The notes beneath the pieces are model-generated. The model was not told the origin of the DNA. It searched no databases and saw only the letters and a program-made list of their open reading frames with translations. From Nocardia cyriacigeorgica (GTDB taxonomy: Bacteria; Actinomycetota; Actinomycetes; Mycobacteriales; Mycobacteriaceae): a stretch of 55,175 nucleotides of DNA. The stretch's first letter is position 1. The number at the start of each line of letters is the position of its first letter. The position numbers and the translations under genes are program-made. Positions 1-8,505 of this stretch are shown one piece after another. The DNA is taken from NCBI RefSeq assembly GCF_010858045.1, contig NZ_JAAGVC010000003.1:262674-317848 (forward strand), written 5' to 3'.

Positions 1-2
1 CC

Positions 3-497
3 GTCGGCGCCGAGCGTGACGGTGACCCCCCGCGACGGACACCACTGGTGTGGGATCCCCATCCGAAAGGGCCGACCCCCGTGCGCGGGGCGGACCTGGT
101 GACGCCCAACCGCCCCGAGGCCGAGCACTTCCTGCCGGACTCGGCCGATGTCGGTGCTCGTGCCCGTGCGCTCGCGCGGCGCTGGTCGGCGCGGGCGGTC
201 ACCGTCACGCTCGGCGCCGACGGGGCGGTGCTGTTCTGCGCCGGACGATCCGATGTCGTGCGCATCCCGGTTCCGGCGACAGGACCGATATCGGTGCGCG
301 ACACCTGTGGTGCCGGCGACCGCTTCGCGGTGGCCGCCACGATCGCCATGGGTGAGGGCGCCGACGCCGAGGACGCCGTCCGCGCGGCCGTCGCTGCCGC
401 CTCGGCCTTCGTCGCCGACGGCGCGGCTGCCGCCTTCGGCGAGAACGCGCCCCAGATCCCCGCACCCGAACTCGCCGCGAGCGACCCGAGCTGGTGA
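3..497 (+). CDS. PfkB-family heptose 7-phosphate kinase (5' truncated)
   Basis: The frame is open to the window edge, so only the C-terminal 164 residues are seen. VWDPHPKG (visible residues 16-23) and the following TPNRPEAE are typical of the D-glycero-beta-D-manno-heptose 7-phosphate kinase branch (HldE/RfaE kinase domain), and DTCGAGDRF (100-108) is the PfkB signature containing the catalytic Asp. It would phosphorylate heptose 7-phosphate at C1 in ADP-heptose synthesis in the cytoplasm. The protein ends soon after the kinase fold, so it lacks the C-terminal adenylyltransferase domain of E. coli HldE and is HldA-like. Its TGA overlaps the GTG of the next gene (GTGA), implying translational coupling to the glycosyltransferase. 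Family is confident; the exact sugar is inferred. Confidence 0.8.
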   Translation, partial: VGAERDGDPPRRTPLVWDPHPKGPTPVRGADLVTPNRPEAEHFLPDSADVGARARALARRWSARAVTVTLGADGAVLFCAGRSDVVRIPVPATGPISVRDTCGAGDRFAVAATIAMGEGADAEDAVRAAVAAASAFVADGAAAAFGENAPQIPAPELAASDPSW

Positions 498-1468
498 GCG
501 TCGTCCTGGTTCTGCGCGCACTCGGTCTCGGCGATCTGCTGACCGCGGTACCCGCCCTGCGCGCCCTGCGCCACGCCCGCCCCGGCGATCGGCTGGTGCT
601 GGCCGCTCCGCGGTGGCTGCGCCCGATCGTCGAACTGACCGGCACGGTCGACGCACTGCATCCGGTATCGGGCCTCGGCGCACTGCGCTGGGCCGGGCCG
701 TCTCCGGCCACCGCGGTGAACCTGCACGGGCGTGGACCCGCCAGCATCGCCGACCTCGCGGTCATCGCGCCCGAGCGCCTGATCACCTTCGGGCACCGCG
801 ATTTTCCACAGTTCCCCGGCCCGGACTGGCCGGAGGACACCCACGAGGTCACCCGCTGGTGCGGCCTGCTCGACTGGGCCGGGATTCCCGCGGACCCGGC
901 CCGGCTGTCGCTCGCGGCGCCACCGGCCACCGCAGCCGATCCGGCGCGAGTCCTCATCCACCCGGGCGGCAGCTCGGCCGCGCGCCGCTGGCCCGCCGAA
1001 CGATTCGCCCGCGTCGCCGCGCACCTGCACGGCCGCGGATACCGGGTGCTCATCACCGGCGATGCGCGCGAGCGCACCCTGGCCGCACAGGTGGCCGCCG
1101 AAGCCGGTGCGGGCACGGTGGTGGCGGGCCGACTGGCCCTGGACGAGACCGCCGCCCTGGTCGCCGGTGCGCGCCTGGTCGTTTGCGCCGATACCGGCCT
1201 CGCGCATCTGGCCACTGCGTTCGGCACGCCGTCGGTCGTCATCTTCGGGCCGAACCCGCCGCGCTGGTGGGGACCACCGCCACGGTCCCGGCACCGGGCG
1301 CTGTGGGCGGGCCGGATCGGCGATCCGCATGCGAGCACACCCGATCCCGGACTGCTCATGATCGGCGCGGACGACGTCATCGAGGCCGTCGACGACCAAC
1401 TCGCGCTCGCCTGGTCACCGCGCGCCCGCACCGACGCGATGAGCACGGTGAGCGACCGTGCCTTCTGA
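494..1468 (+). CDS. Glycosyltransferase family 9 (heptosyltransferase-like)
   Basis: A 324-aa protein with the GT9 layout: an N-terminal Rossmann half opening with RALGLGDLLTAVPALRAL (residues 8-25), a mid-protein LIHPGG (154-159) and the C-terminal nucleotide-sugar half with DTGLAHLA (233-240) and FGP (251-253). GT9 enzymes transfer heptose or related sugars from ADP-heptose, which fits the overlapping upstream heptose kinase. The GTG start overlaps the kinase stop by 4 nt, and the 3' end overlaps the next gene by 11 nt, so the three genes read as one operon. No transmembrane segment is obvious, so it is probably a cytosolic or membrane-associated enzyme. The acceptor in an actinobacterium without LPS is unknown. 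Confidence 0.85.
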   Translation: MSVVLVLRALGLGDLLTAVPALRALRHARPGDRLVLAAPRWLRPIVELTGTVDALHPVSGLGALRWAGPSPATAVNLHGRGPASIADLAVIAPERLITFGHRDFPQFPGPDWPEDTHEVTRWCGLLDWAGIPADPARLSLAAPPATAADPARVLIHPGGSSAARRWPAERFARVAAHLHGRGYRVLITGDARERTLAAQVAAEAGAGTVVAGRLALDETAALVAGARLVVCADTGLAHLATAFGTPSVVIFGPNPPRWWGPPPRSRHRALWAGRIGDPHASTPDPGLLMIGADDVIEAVDDQLALAWSPRARTDAMSTVSDRAF

Positions 1469-2543
1469 CGGCGCCGAGCGTGCCGCGGTGACCGTCGGCA
1501 TGGTCGCCGACCCGGATCTGCCTGCCCGCCTGGCCCACCAACTCGGCGAGCGCCTACCGGACCTGCTCGCCCGGCACGATCGCGGCATCGACTGGAAGGT
1601 CGAGGTCTTCTACGACCCGTTCGAGGCGATGCACCCCGACGACGAACACCTCATCGACAAGGCCGCCCAGCACGTCGGCCATACCGACTGGGATCTGGCG
1701 CTGTGCCTGACCGATCTGCCGTTGCGCACCGACGACGGCATCGTGCTGGCGAGCCTGGACCGAGCGCACCATGTCGCGCTGATCTCCCTGCCCGCGCTCG
1801 GCGGCTGGCGCTTGCGTAACCGGTTGCAAGAGCTGGCCGTGCGGTTGATCGACGGGTTACGACCGGCCGGGGTCCCGCGCGAACTGCGGATGCCGCGCCC
1901 GTTCCACCGCGCCCGCGTCGAGACCCCCGACCCCTCGACGGCGCGCATCGTCTCGCCTCGGCGCGTCGGATTACCGCGGCTGCTGGCAGGCATGGTGCGA
2001 GCCAACCGGCCGTGGCAGCTGTTCCTCGGGCTGTCGTCGGCGCTGGCGGGATCGCTGGCAGGCACCGCGTTCGGTGTGTTGTATTCCAGCATCTGGCAAT
2101 TGGCCACCGCGCTCGGGCCGTTCCGGCTGGCGGGTGTGGTGGTCACCGCGATCGCCGCGCTCACCGTCTGGACCATCGCCGGGCACGGCCTCTGGGAGCG
2201 CGCCGATGCCGCGGGCATGGCACACGGACCCGATCTCGCACTGCGCAATGCCGGCACCGTGGCCACCGTCGCGGTCGGCACGGTCGTGTTCTTCGCGACG
2301 CTGTTCCTGCTCACCTGCGCCGCGGTCGGGCTGATCATCCCGCCGGCCTACCTGGGCAGCGTGCTCGGTCGCGCGGTCGATGTCGGCGACTACCTGACCA
2401 TCGCGGCCATGGCGAGCGCGCTCGGCACGGTGGCGGGCGCGGTCGGTTCCGGCCTGGAAGACGACATCACCGTCCGGCGCGCCACCTACGGCTATCGCGA
2501 GCGGGAACGACGCGACCGCGTCGCCCGCGACCGGGACAGCTGA
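1458..2543 (+). CDS. Conserved membrane protein, four C-terminal TM segments
   Basis: A 361-aa protein with a soluble N-terminal half (about residues 1-180) and four hydrophobic segments (about 187-212, 223-242, 267-295, 311-332) followed by a very basic tail rich in Arg and Asp. The N-terminal half includes DWDLALCLTDLPL and a surface loop with DDEHLID, but I recognise no catalytic motif. The GTG start at 1458 overlaps the glycosyltransferase by 11 nt, so it is translationally coupled to it and probably serves the same surface-glycan pathway. It looks like an actinobacterial conserved hypothetical; a role in transport or assembly of the glycan is inference from context only. Confidence 0.7.
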   Translation: MPSDGAERAAVTVGMVADPDLPARLAHQLGERLPDLLARHDRGIDWKVEVFYDPFEAMHPDDEHLIDKAAQHVGHTDWDLALCLTDLPLRTDDGIVLASLDRAHHVALISLPALGGWRLRNRLQELAVRLIDGLRPAGVPRELRMPRPFHRARVETPDPSTARIVSPRRVGLPRLLAGMVRANRPWQLFLGLSSALAGSLAGTAFGVLYSSIWQLATALGPFRLAGVVVTAIAALTVWTIAGHGLWERADAAGMAHGPDLALRNAGTVATVAVGTVVFFATLFLLTCAAVGLIIPPAYLGSVLGRAVDVGDYLTIAAMASALGTVAGAVGSGLEDDITVRRATYGYRERERRDRVARDRDS

Positions 2544-2617
2544 ATCGGCCCGGCGGCGTGGTGTGGGCGCCGGGCACGCGGGTATGCCGGTAGGGCCGGC
2601 CGACACGAGGAGGACCG

Positions 2618-3700
2618 ATGCGGGTAGTCGTGATGGGGGCGACGGGGAACGTGGGCACCGCGGTGATCGACGCGTTGTCGGGCACACCGGAGGTGACCTC
2701 CATCGTCGGTGCGGCGCGGCGGCGCCCGGCCGAGGACCGGGTCGGGGTGGAGTGGGTCGCCGCCGACGTACGCCACGACGACCTCACCGCGCTGTTCCGC
2801 GGTGCCGATGTCGTGGTGCACCTGGCCTGGCTGTTCCAGCCGACCCACCGGCCCCTTGACACCTGGCGGGCCAACGTCGGCGGCACCTCACGAGTGCTGG
2901 AGGCGGTGGCGGCCGCGCGGGTGCCTGCCCTGATCTACGCCTCCTCGGTCGGCGCGTATTCGCCGTGCACAGACGACCGCCCGGTGTCGGAGTCCTGGCC
3001 CACCGAGGGCTGGCCCGGCGCGTCCTACATGATCGAAAAGGCGTATGTGGAACGGCTGCTCGACACCTTCGAGCGCCAGCAGCCCGACTGCCGGGTGGTG
3101 CGGATGCGCCCGGCCTTCACCTTCCAGTACGCCTCCGCCAGCGAGCAGCGCAGGCTGTTCCTCGGGCCGCTGATGCCCAATCCGCTGCTGCGGCCCGGGT
3201 TGCTGCCGGTGCTGCCGTATCCGCGCGAGATGCGCTTCCAGGCCGTGCACAGCGTCGATGTGGGACTGGCCTATGCGCTGGCCGTGGTCTCCGAGGCGCG
3301 CGGCCCGTTCAATATCGCGGCCGAACCGGTGCTCGCCCGCGCCGAACTCGCCCGCATCCTGCGCACCCGCACGGTCGAAGTGCCGCCCCGGCTGGTGCGC
3401 ACCGCGCTCGCGGCGGCCTGGCATCTGCGGCTGGCGCCGGCCACCCCGGGATTGTTCGACGCGATGATGCACCTGCCCGTCATGGACACCACCCGCGCCC
3501 GCGTCGAGCTGGGCTGGACGCCGCGGATCAGCTCCTCGGACGCCGTCACCCAGTTCCTGGACGGATTCCGCGCCGGCGCCGGGGGCCGGACGCCGCCGTT
3601 GGCGCCGGATGCCGGCGGGGCCTGGCGCTACCGCGAGTTCACCTCCGGTGTCGGTGGACACGACCCGGTCGACCGCGCGCTCGCCCAGCACGGACGATGA
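2618..3700 (+). CDS. NAD(P)-dependent epimerase/dehydratase family protein
   Basis: An extended short-chain dehydrogenase of 360 aa. The N-terminal GATGNVG (residues 7-13) is the Rossmann dinucleotide-binding loop, AD at 49-50 follows strand 3, Ser109/Ser110 sits before the active site, and Tyr137-MIE-Lys141 matches the catalytic YxxxK. An AGGAGG-like Shine-Dalgarno precedes the ATG (ACGAGGAGG at about 2606-2614), fixing the start. It lies 74 nt after the membrane protein and may share the sugar operon or have its own promoter. Substrate cannot be told; nucleotide-sugar epimerases and sterol-dehydrogenase-like enzymes both share this layout. Confidence 0.8.
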   Translation: MRVVVMGATGNVGTAVIDALSGTPEVTSIVGAARRRPAEDRVGVEWVAADVRHDDLTALFRGADVVVHLAWLFQPTHRPLDTWRANVGGTSRVLEAVAAARVPALIYASSVGAYSPCTDDRPVSESWPTEGWPGASYMIEKAYVERLLDTFERQQPDCRVVRMRPAFTFQYASASEQRRLFLGPLMPNPLLRPGLLPVLPYPREMRFQAVHSVDVGLAYALAVVSEARGPFNIAAEPVLARAELARILRTRTVEVPPRLVRTALAAAWHLRLAPATPGLFDAMMHLPVMDTTRARVELGWTPRISSSDAVTQFLDGFRAGAGGRTPPLAPDAGGAWRYREFTSGVGGHDPVDRALAQHGR

Positions 3701-3747
3701 GGACCGCACGGCTGTGTCGCCCGGGCGTTGGCGGGTAGCCGATCAGC

Positions 3748-4575
3748 ATGGCAACTATCGCTCCCTTACCGAAGGAACGCATCGGCGCACCGCTGCGCGC
3801 CGTGGTCACCGGCTCCGATTCCGGCATCGGACGTGCCATCGCCGTCGCCCTCGCCGGTGGCGGGGTGGATGTGGGCATCACCTATCACGCGGACGAGCAG
3901 GGCGCCGCGCGCACCGCCGAGCTGGTCACCGAGCGCGGCGCGCGGCCCGCCGTCCGCCACCTCGATCTCGACGATCTGCCGACCAGTACCGCCGTCATCG
4001 ACGAATTCGCCGCCGAACTGGGCGGGCTGGACGTGTTGGTGAACTGCGCCGGAACGGGCTCGGCCACACTGGCCATGGAGATGGACTTCGACACCTGGCG
4101 GCACGTGCTGTCGGTGGATCTGGACGGTGCGTTCCTGTGCTCCCAGCGCGCCGCCGCGCACATGATCGAGGCCGGTCGCGGCGGACGGATCATCAACATC
4201 ACCAGCGTGCACGAGCACGCGCCGAAGGTCGGTGCGGCGCCGTACTGCGCCGCCAAGGCCGGACTGGGCGCGCTCACCAAGGTGCTCGCGCTGGAACTCG
4301 CCGAATACGACATCACCGTCAACTCGGTGGCGCCGGGGGAGATCTCGACTCCGATGACCGGCCAGGAAGACGCCGATCCACGTGCGCAACCGCGCCCCGG
4401 ACTGCCACTGGGCCGCCCCGGCCACGCCGACGAAGTCGCCTCCGTGGTGGCCTTCCTCGCCACCCCCGCCGCCGGATACGTCACCGGCGCCTCCTACATC
4501 GTCGACGGCGGCATGCTGCTGATGGGCCCGCAGTCCAGCCAGCTCGTCCCCGACGAGAAGTGGCGTCGCCCCTAG
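3748..4575 (+). CDS. Short-chain dehydrogenase/reductase (classical SDR)
   Basis: A 275-aa classical SDR. It carries TGSDSGIG (residues 21-28) for cofactor binding, NCAG (99-102), the catalytic Ser153 and Tyr166-CAA-Lys170, and the usual C-terminal GASYIVDGGM. The preference for NADP(H) or NAD(H) is not settled by the visible residues. Ribosome binding upstream of ATG 3748 is weak. It ends 5 nt before the -35 element of the MerR-type promoter that drives the following hydrolase, so the two are probably separate transcription units. Many family members act on sugars, alcohols or 3-oxoacyl substrates; the specific reaction is unknown. Confidence 0.85.
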   Translation: MATIAPLPKERIGAPLRAVVTGSDSGIGRAIAVALAGGGVDVGITYHADEQGAARTAELVTERGARPAVRHLDLDDLPTSTAVIDEFAAELGGLDVLVNCAGTGSATLAMEMDFDTWRHVLSVDLDGAFLCSQRAAAHMIEAGRGGRIINITSVHEHAPKVGAAPYCAAKAGLGALTKVLALELAEYDITVNSVAPGEISTPMTGQEDADPRAQPRPGLPLGRPGHADEVASVVAFLATPAAGYVTGASYIVDGGMLLMGPQSSQLVPDEKWRRP

Positions 4576-4580
4576 CCGGG

Positions 4581-4610
4581 TTGACCTTGACCCTGCGTCA
4601 GGGTTGCAGC
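4581..4610 (+). promoter_or_regulatory. MerR-type promoter/operator
   Basis: TTGACC (4581-4586) is a good -35 and is followed by an 18-nt spacer holding a second TTGACC and TCAGGGT (4598-4604); ACCCTG and CAGGGT form an inverted repeat across CGT. The -10 (TGCAGC, 4605-4610) is poor. An over-long spacer with an internal dyad is the hallmark of MerR-activated promoters. The ATG of the hydrolase follows 8 nt later, so the mRNA may be leaderless. The same layout occurs at 46978-47007. Confidence 0.6.
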
Positions 4611-4618
4611 CTTGGCGC

Positions 4619-5533
4619 ATGACGCACAACAGCACCCACGCCGCTCGGCTCGTCCCGCCGATCGGCGCATTCCAGGACATCGATGGACGGCGACTGTTCA
4701 TCCACCGAGCGGGCAGTGGGGGACCGGCGGTGGTGTTCCTGCCCGGCGCGAGCGCGGTGGGGCTGGACTACTTCGGTGTCCAGCAGGAGATTTCGCGATT
4801 CACCACGGCCGTGATCTACGACCGTGGCGGAACCGGCTACAGCGATCGGCTCCCGCTGCCGCGCACGGCTGCCGCCGTTGCCGTCGAGCTGCGCGATCTG
4901 CTGCGCGCGCAGCACATCGCCGGCCCCTACGTACTCGCCGCGCATTCCCTCGGCGGGTTCTACGCGCACCGATTCGCTCAGCTCTATCCGCGTGAGGTGG
5001 CCGGACTGGTCTGGCTGGATGCCCTGCACCACGACTGGGACGCGTACATGCCGGCATCAGCGAGCCTGGCCGCCGCCGAACACGCGGGCCCCGGCCTCGC
5101 TGAACTCGAGCAGATGCGCCCGATGCTGCGCGACATCCACTCCGAACTGCTCGCGGCCTACCCCGAACACCTGCGGCAACCGCTGGTGCGGGCCAAGCTG
5201 ACCACCGAGTGGCTTCGGGCCGGCCTCGCCGAACGCAGCGGATTGGCCGAACTCGCCGCCGAGCTGCGCGGCGGGCCCGGGCTGCCGGATGTCCCCACGA
5301 TCGCGCTCAGCGTCGTCGGCACCGATCCGGCCGAGCGGGACCGGATCCCGGCCTCGACGGTGCAGCAGCTGCACGATGGCAGACGACGCATGGATGCCGC
5401 GCGGGCGGCTGCGGCCCCGCAGGGCGAACAGCGCATTGTGGACGACACCGTGCACCACCGGCTGTGTTTCGACCGCCCCGACGCCGTCGTCCGGGCGGTC
5501 GCCGATGTCATCGACCGGGCCACCCGCCCCTAG
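4619..5533 (+). CDS. Alpha/beta hydrolase
   Basis: A 304-aa alpha/beta-hydrolase fold protein. HSLGG (residues 109-113) is the nucleophile elbow with Ser110, RGGTGYS is the preceding loop typical of the family, and a His near the C-terminus (TVHHRL) is the likely catalytic base. I chose ATG 4619 over the in-frame TTG at 4604 because the TTG lies inside the operator and the ATG sits at the expected transcription start of a MerR-type promoter; no Shine-Dalgarno is present, which supports leaderless initiation. The MerR gene follows after 41 nt, so regulator and target probably form one autoregulated unit. Substrate unknown (ester, lactone or epoxide). Confidence 0.8.
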   Translation: MTHNSTHAARLVPPIGAFQDIDGRRLFIHRAGSGGPAVVFLPGASAVGLDYFGVQQEISRFTTAVIYDRGGTGYSDRLPLPRTAAAVAVELRDLLRAQHIAGPYVLAAHSLGGFYAHRFAQLYPREVAGLVWLDALHHDWDAYMPASASLAAAEHAGPGLAELEQMRPMLRDIHSELLAAYPEHLRQPLVRAKLTTEWLRAGLAERSGLAELAAELRGGPGLPDVPTIALSVVGTDPAERDRIPASTVQQLHDGRRRMDAARAAAAPQGEQRIVDDTVHHRLCFDRPDAVVRAVADVIDRATRP

Positions 5534-5574
5534 ACTCGGCGCGATCACCCGCGACGACGATTCGGAGGAGGACG

Positions 5575-6381
5575 GTGCTCACGATCGGACAGCTCGCCAC
5601 GACCGCCGGCGTGACCGTGCGCACCGTCCGCCACTACCACCACGTCGGACTGCTGCCCGAACCCGAACGCGACGCCTCCGGCTACCGCCGCTACAGCCCG
5701 CAGACAGCGGTCGATCTCATCCGGATCAGGACCCTCGCCGAGGCCGGGGTGCCGCTGGCCCGGATCGACGCGTTGCTACACGCCCGGCCGGCCGAATTCG
5801 CCGCCGCCGTCGCCGATATCGACGCCGACCTGCAGCGCAGAATCGACCAGCTGGCCGGCTACCGCCGCAGCATCGCCGCACTCGACAGCGGTGAGCGGCT
5901 CGTCCTCCCGGCCCAGGTGGTCGACATCCTGGACCGCATGCGCCGCCTCGGCGTCAGCGAGCGACGTGTCCGCGCCGAACGTGACGCGTGGATTCTGATG
6001 CAGGCGCTGGAGCCGGGCGCCATGGCGCAGCGGATCCGGGAGAAGAACAGCGCCTTCGACGATCCGGAGACCGTCCGGCTGTATCTGGCCTGTGATCGCG
6101 CGGCGGACTGGGATCCGCGCGATCCGCGGCTGGACAGGCTCATCGACGAGCTCGACGCGTGGAAGACCCGGCACGAAGCAGACGGCGGCGGCTCCGGACA
6201 TGTGGCGCTGGTCTTTTCCCGGATCTCGGAGGAAACCCCGGCGTGGCAGCGCATCGTCGAGGTGCTCACCTACCGCGCCGAGCGGCGCCGCACCGCCCGG
6301 TCGGGCAGTGGAGGCGGTGCGGCTCTCGGTTCGCCTACCAGTACCGATGCCGCTGCCCGTCGGTGTCGGCGATCCAGATGA
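5575..6381 (+). CDS. MerR-family transcriptional regulator
   Basis: A 268-aa regulator with an N-terminal MerR winged helix (about residues 2-70: TIGQLATTAGVTVRTVRHYH, then SGYRRYSPQTAVDL) and a long alpha-helical C-terminal part without the Cys ligands of metal sensors, so it more likely senses an organic compound. The GTG start at 5575 is preceded by GGAGGAGGA, a strong Shine-Dalgarno. The protein is similar in layout to the MerR at 44065-44850, and both loci have the same operator upstream of their first gene, so this protein probably binds 4581-4610 and controls its own operon. Its 3' end overlaps the convergent esterase gene by 47 nt. Confidence 0.85.
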   Translation: MLTIGQLATTAGVTVRTVRHYHHVGLLPEPERDASGYRRYSPQTAVDLIRIRTLAEAGVPLARIDALLHARPAEFAAAVADIDADLQRRIDQLAGYRRSIAALDSGERLVLPAQVVDILDRMRRLGVSERRVRAERDAWILMQALEPGAMAQRIREKNSAFDDPETVRLYLACDRAADWDPRDPRLDRLIDELDAWKTRHEADGGGSGHVALVFSRISEETPAWQRIVEVLTYRAERRRTARSGSGGGAALGSPTSTDAAARRCRRSR

Positions 6382-7552
6382 TCGCGTCCGCGCCCGTCAG
6401 GTCCGCCGGGGTGAACGGGATGTGGCCGGGCATCATCGGCTCGCCTGACCGGATCGTCGCGGGCAGGGCGGCGCGCAGCGGGCCGGCCGGGAACAGGGCG
6501 CGCCCGCTGGTGGCCTCCGCCAGCACACCGGCCAGGGTGCCCGGCTCGCTGTGCGGGTTCGCGTCGGCGGCCACGAAGGCATAGCGCTCACCGAGGGCGA
6601 GGGCGACGAGCGCGCCGGCGTTGGCCCACCGCACCTGGTTCTCGCCGACCGCCATGCTGGGCGGCGCGTATTGCAGGTGCACATTGTGGGCGAAGACCAG
6701 GGTGGCACCGCGGTGTTGTTCGCGGGCCCTGATGTCGAGCAGGTTGTCGGCCATCAGCTCCGCGCGCACCGCGAGCATGTGCGCGATGCGGTCGGGGCCG
6801 GTCTCGGCCATGGCGGCATGGAAGCGCAGTTGGCCGAGGGCGGTGCGGGCGGAGGCGACGGCGTCGGCGTAGCCGTCCGGGTCCGCCGGGTGCAGGGCAG
6901 GCGCGGCGCGCCGCAGGGCACCGGCCAGATCGTCGGCCAGGATACGCAGGGCGCGAGCGCGTTCGGAGTCTCCGATGGAGGCGGCCGGGTCGTACATGGC
7001 GGCCTGGTTCGTCCACTCGGCGTCGTCGCCGAGTAGCGTTTCCAGCTCATCCGCCGACCGCGGGCGCAGGGGCTCGGGCAGGTACGCGACGGTCGCGCGC
7101 AGGGCAGGTCCGGGGCTCGCGATCTCGACCTGGTCGCCCGGAAAGTCGAAGCCGTAGAAGCGGACCCGATCGTGCGGCGGGCGGCCCGCGTTGTGCATGC
7201 GGAGCCATTCGACGAGTTCCCGATTGCCCGGTACGGCGCCGAAGTGATGGCTGAACCCGGTGGCGAGCACGGTGTCGAGATCGGTGCCCGCGCCGTGGAC
7301 GTAGTCGTCGACCAGCGTGGCGGCGGTCATGTCGATCTCGAGCGCGATCGACCGGAAACCCCGGTCCACCAGTTGGGCGAGGAGTTTATTGCGCAGCACC
7401 GGGAAGGCCGCGATCCCGTGCGTCGGCTCGCCGAGCCCGAGCAGGGCCGTCGGCTCGGCACGCGCGGCGAGCAGTTCGTCGATGGCCCGGCCCAGGCTCG
7501 CCGAATCGCCGAGTTCGCGCCCGAGCGCGCGCAGCGAGGTGTCAGTGGACAT
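6335..7552 (-). CDS. Erythromycin esterase family protein
   Basis: A 405-aa protein of the erythromycin esterase (EreA/EreB-like) family. GEPTHG (about residues 41-46) and the IALEIDM, FSHHFG and FAHNVHLQ segments match the conserved His/Glu/Arg active-site regions of that family. Members include macrolide-lactone esterases and related hydrolases such as succinoglycan-biosynthesis proteins, so macrolide hydrolysis is possible but not shown. GAAAGGGG upstream of the ATG at 7552 is the Shine-Dalgarno. It is divergent from a double-MerR regulator across about 112 nt, a typical regulator/target arrangement; both promoters must lie in that gap. Confidence 0.8.
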   Translation of the reverse strand: MSTDTSLRALGRELGDSASLGRAIDELLAARAEPTALLGLGEPTHGIAAFPVLRNKLLAQLVDRGFRSIALEIDMTAATLVDDYVHGAGTDLDTVLATGFSHHFGAVPGNRELVEWLRMHNAGRPPHDRVRFYGFDFPGDQVEIASPGPALRATVAYLPEPLRPRSADELETLLGDDAEWTNQAAMYDPAASIGDSERARALRILADDLAGALRRAAPALHPADPDGYADAVASARTALGQLRFHAAMAETGPDRIAHMLAVRAELMADNLLDIRAREQHRGATLVFAHNVHLQYAPPSMAVGENQVRWANAGALVALALGERYAFVAADANPHSEPGTLAGVLAEATSGRALFPAGPLRAALPATIRSGEPMMPGHIPFTPADLTGADAIIWIADTDGQRHRYW

Positions 7553-7664
7553 GGATACCCCTTTCAGAAGAACCTGCCCTCGACGCTATCGTTGAAGAAT
7601 CGGGTGAGACTTTCTCGAACCCCACCAGGCATTTACTGCTGAAACCCTCAAACGGAGGTCCGCG

Positions 7665-8357
7665 CTGCGTCCCATCGACCTCGCCCGGGAACACCGGTTG
7701 TCCGCCCAGGCGATCCGCAACTACGAGGACGCGGGCATCCTCCCGCCGAGCGCGCGCAGCGACACCGGCTACCGGCGCTACACCTCCCTGCACGCGCAGG
7801 CGCTGCGCACCTTCCTCGCCTTACGTGCCGGACACGGCCATGAACCGGCCGCGGAAATCATGCGCGCCGTCAACCGCGGCGACACCGAATCCGCCTACCG
7901 CCGGCTCGACGCCACCCATCTGGCCCTGCTCACCGAACGCGACACCCGCCTCGATGTCGCCGCCGGCCTCGGCGCACTGTCCACCACGCCACCGCCGATC
8001 CCCGGACCTCCGCTGACCGTCGGCGAACTCGCCCGCCGCATCGGTGTGCACCAAGCCACCCTGCGCGCCTGGGAATCCGCGGGCATCCTGCGCCCGCAGC
8101 GCAACCGGGCGACCGGCTACCGCGAATACGGCCCCGACAGTGTGCGCGACGCTGATATCGCTCGTCAGCTGCGCCGCGGCGGCTACCCGCTGCACAAGGT
8201 CGTGCAGTTCCTCGACTCCGTCCACGAGGCCGGCGGCCCGGAAGCTCTGCACGAGTTCCTGGCCGCCTGGCAACATCGCCTCGACACCCGCAGCCGCCAC
8301 TTACTCAGCGGTGCAGCACAATTGGATGCCTACCTCACCCTGCTCGATCGCCGATAG
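7665..8357 (+). CDS. TioE-like regulator with two MerR domains
   Basis: A 230-aa protein containing two MerR-type helix-turn-helix units: the first from the N-terminus (RPIDLAREHRLSAQAIRNYE, then TGYRRYTSLHA) and the second at about residues 109-175 (LTVGELARRIGVHQATLRAW, then TGYREYGPDSV). This duplicated layout is that of the TioE family known from the thiocoraline cluster. The only start giving a complete first HTH is CTG at 7665, 6 nt after a perfect GGAGG (7654-7658); the next usable start, TTG 7698, would cut into the first recognition region. I therefore annotate the rare CTG start. It is divergent from the erythromycin-esterase-family gene and probably regulates it. Confidence 0.75.
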   Translation: MRPIDLAREHRLSAQAIRNYEDAGILPPSARSDTGYRRYTSLHAQALRTFLALRAGHGHEPAAEIMRAVNRGDTESAYRRLDATHLALLTERDTRLDVAAGLGALSTTPPPIPGPPLTVGELARRIGVHQATLRAWESAGILRPQRNRATGYREYGPDSVRDADIARQLRRGGYPLHKVVQFLDSVHEAGGPEALHEFLAAWQHRLDTRSRHLLSGAAQLDAYLTLLDRR

Positions 8358-8505
8358 CCGGTCCGCGCCCAGGGCTGCACAGTCTCGTCGCATGCCGAGC
8401 GCACTGCGCCCGCCGCCCTGGCCCGAGCCATCCTGCACGGCGACGCATGAGCACTCCGGTGCTTCCAGGGCCGCCGTGCCCGACGGCTGCGGCTCGGGTG
8501 TGACC

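Noticed and set aside
8358..8505. Short minus-strand frame in the gap after the TioE-like gene (8301-8549)
   Set aside because: Overlaps the end of a supported gene and has no start signal or motif.
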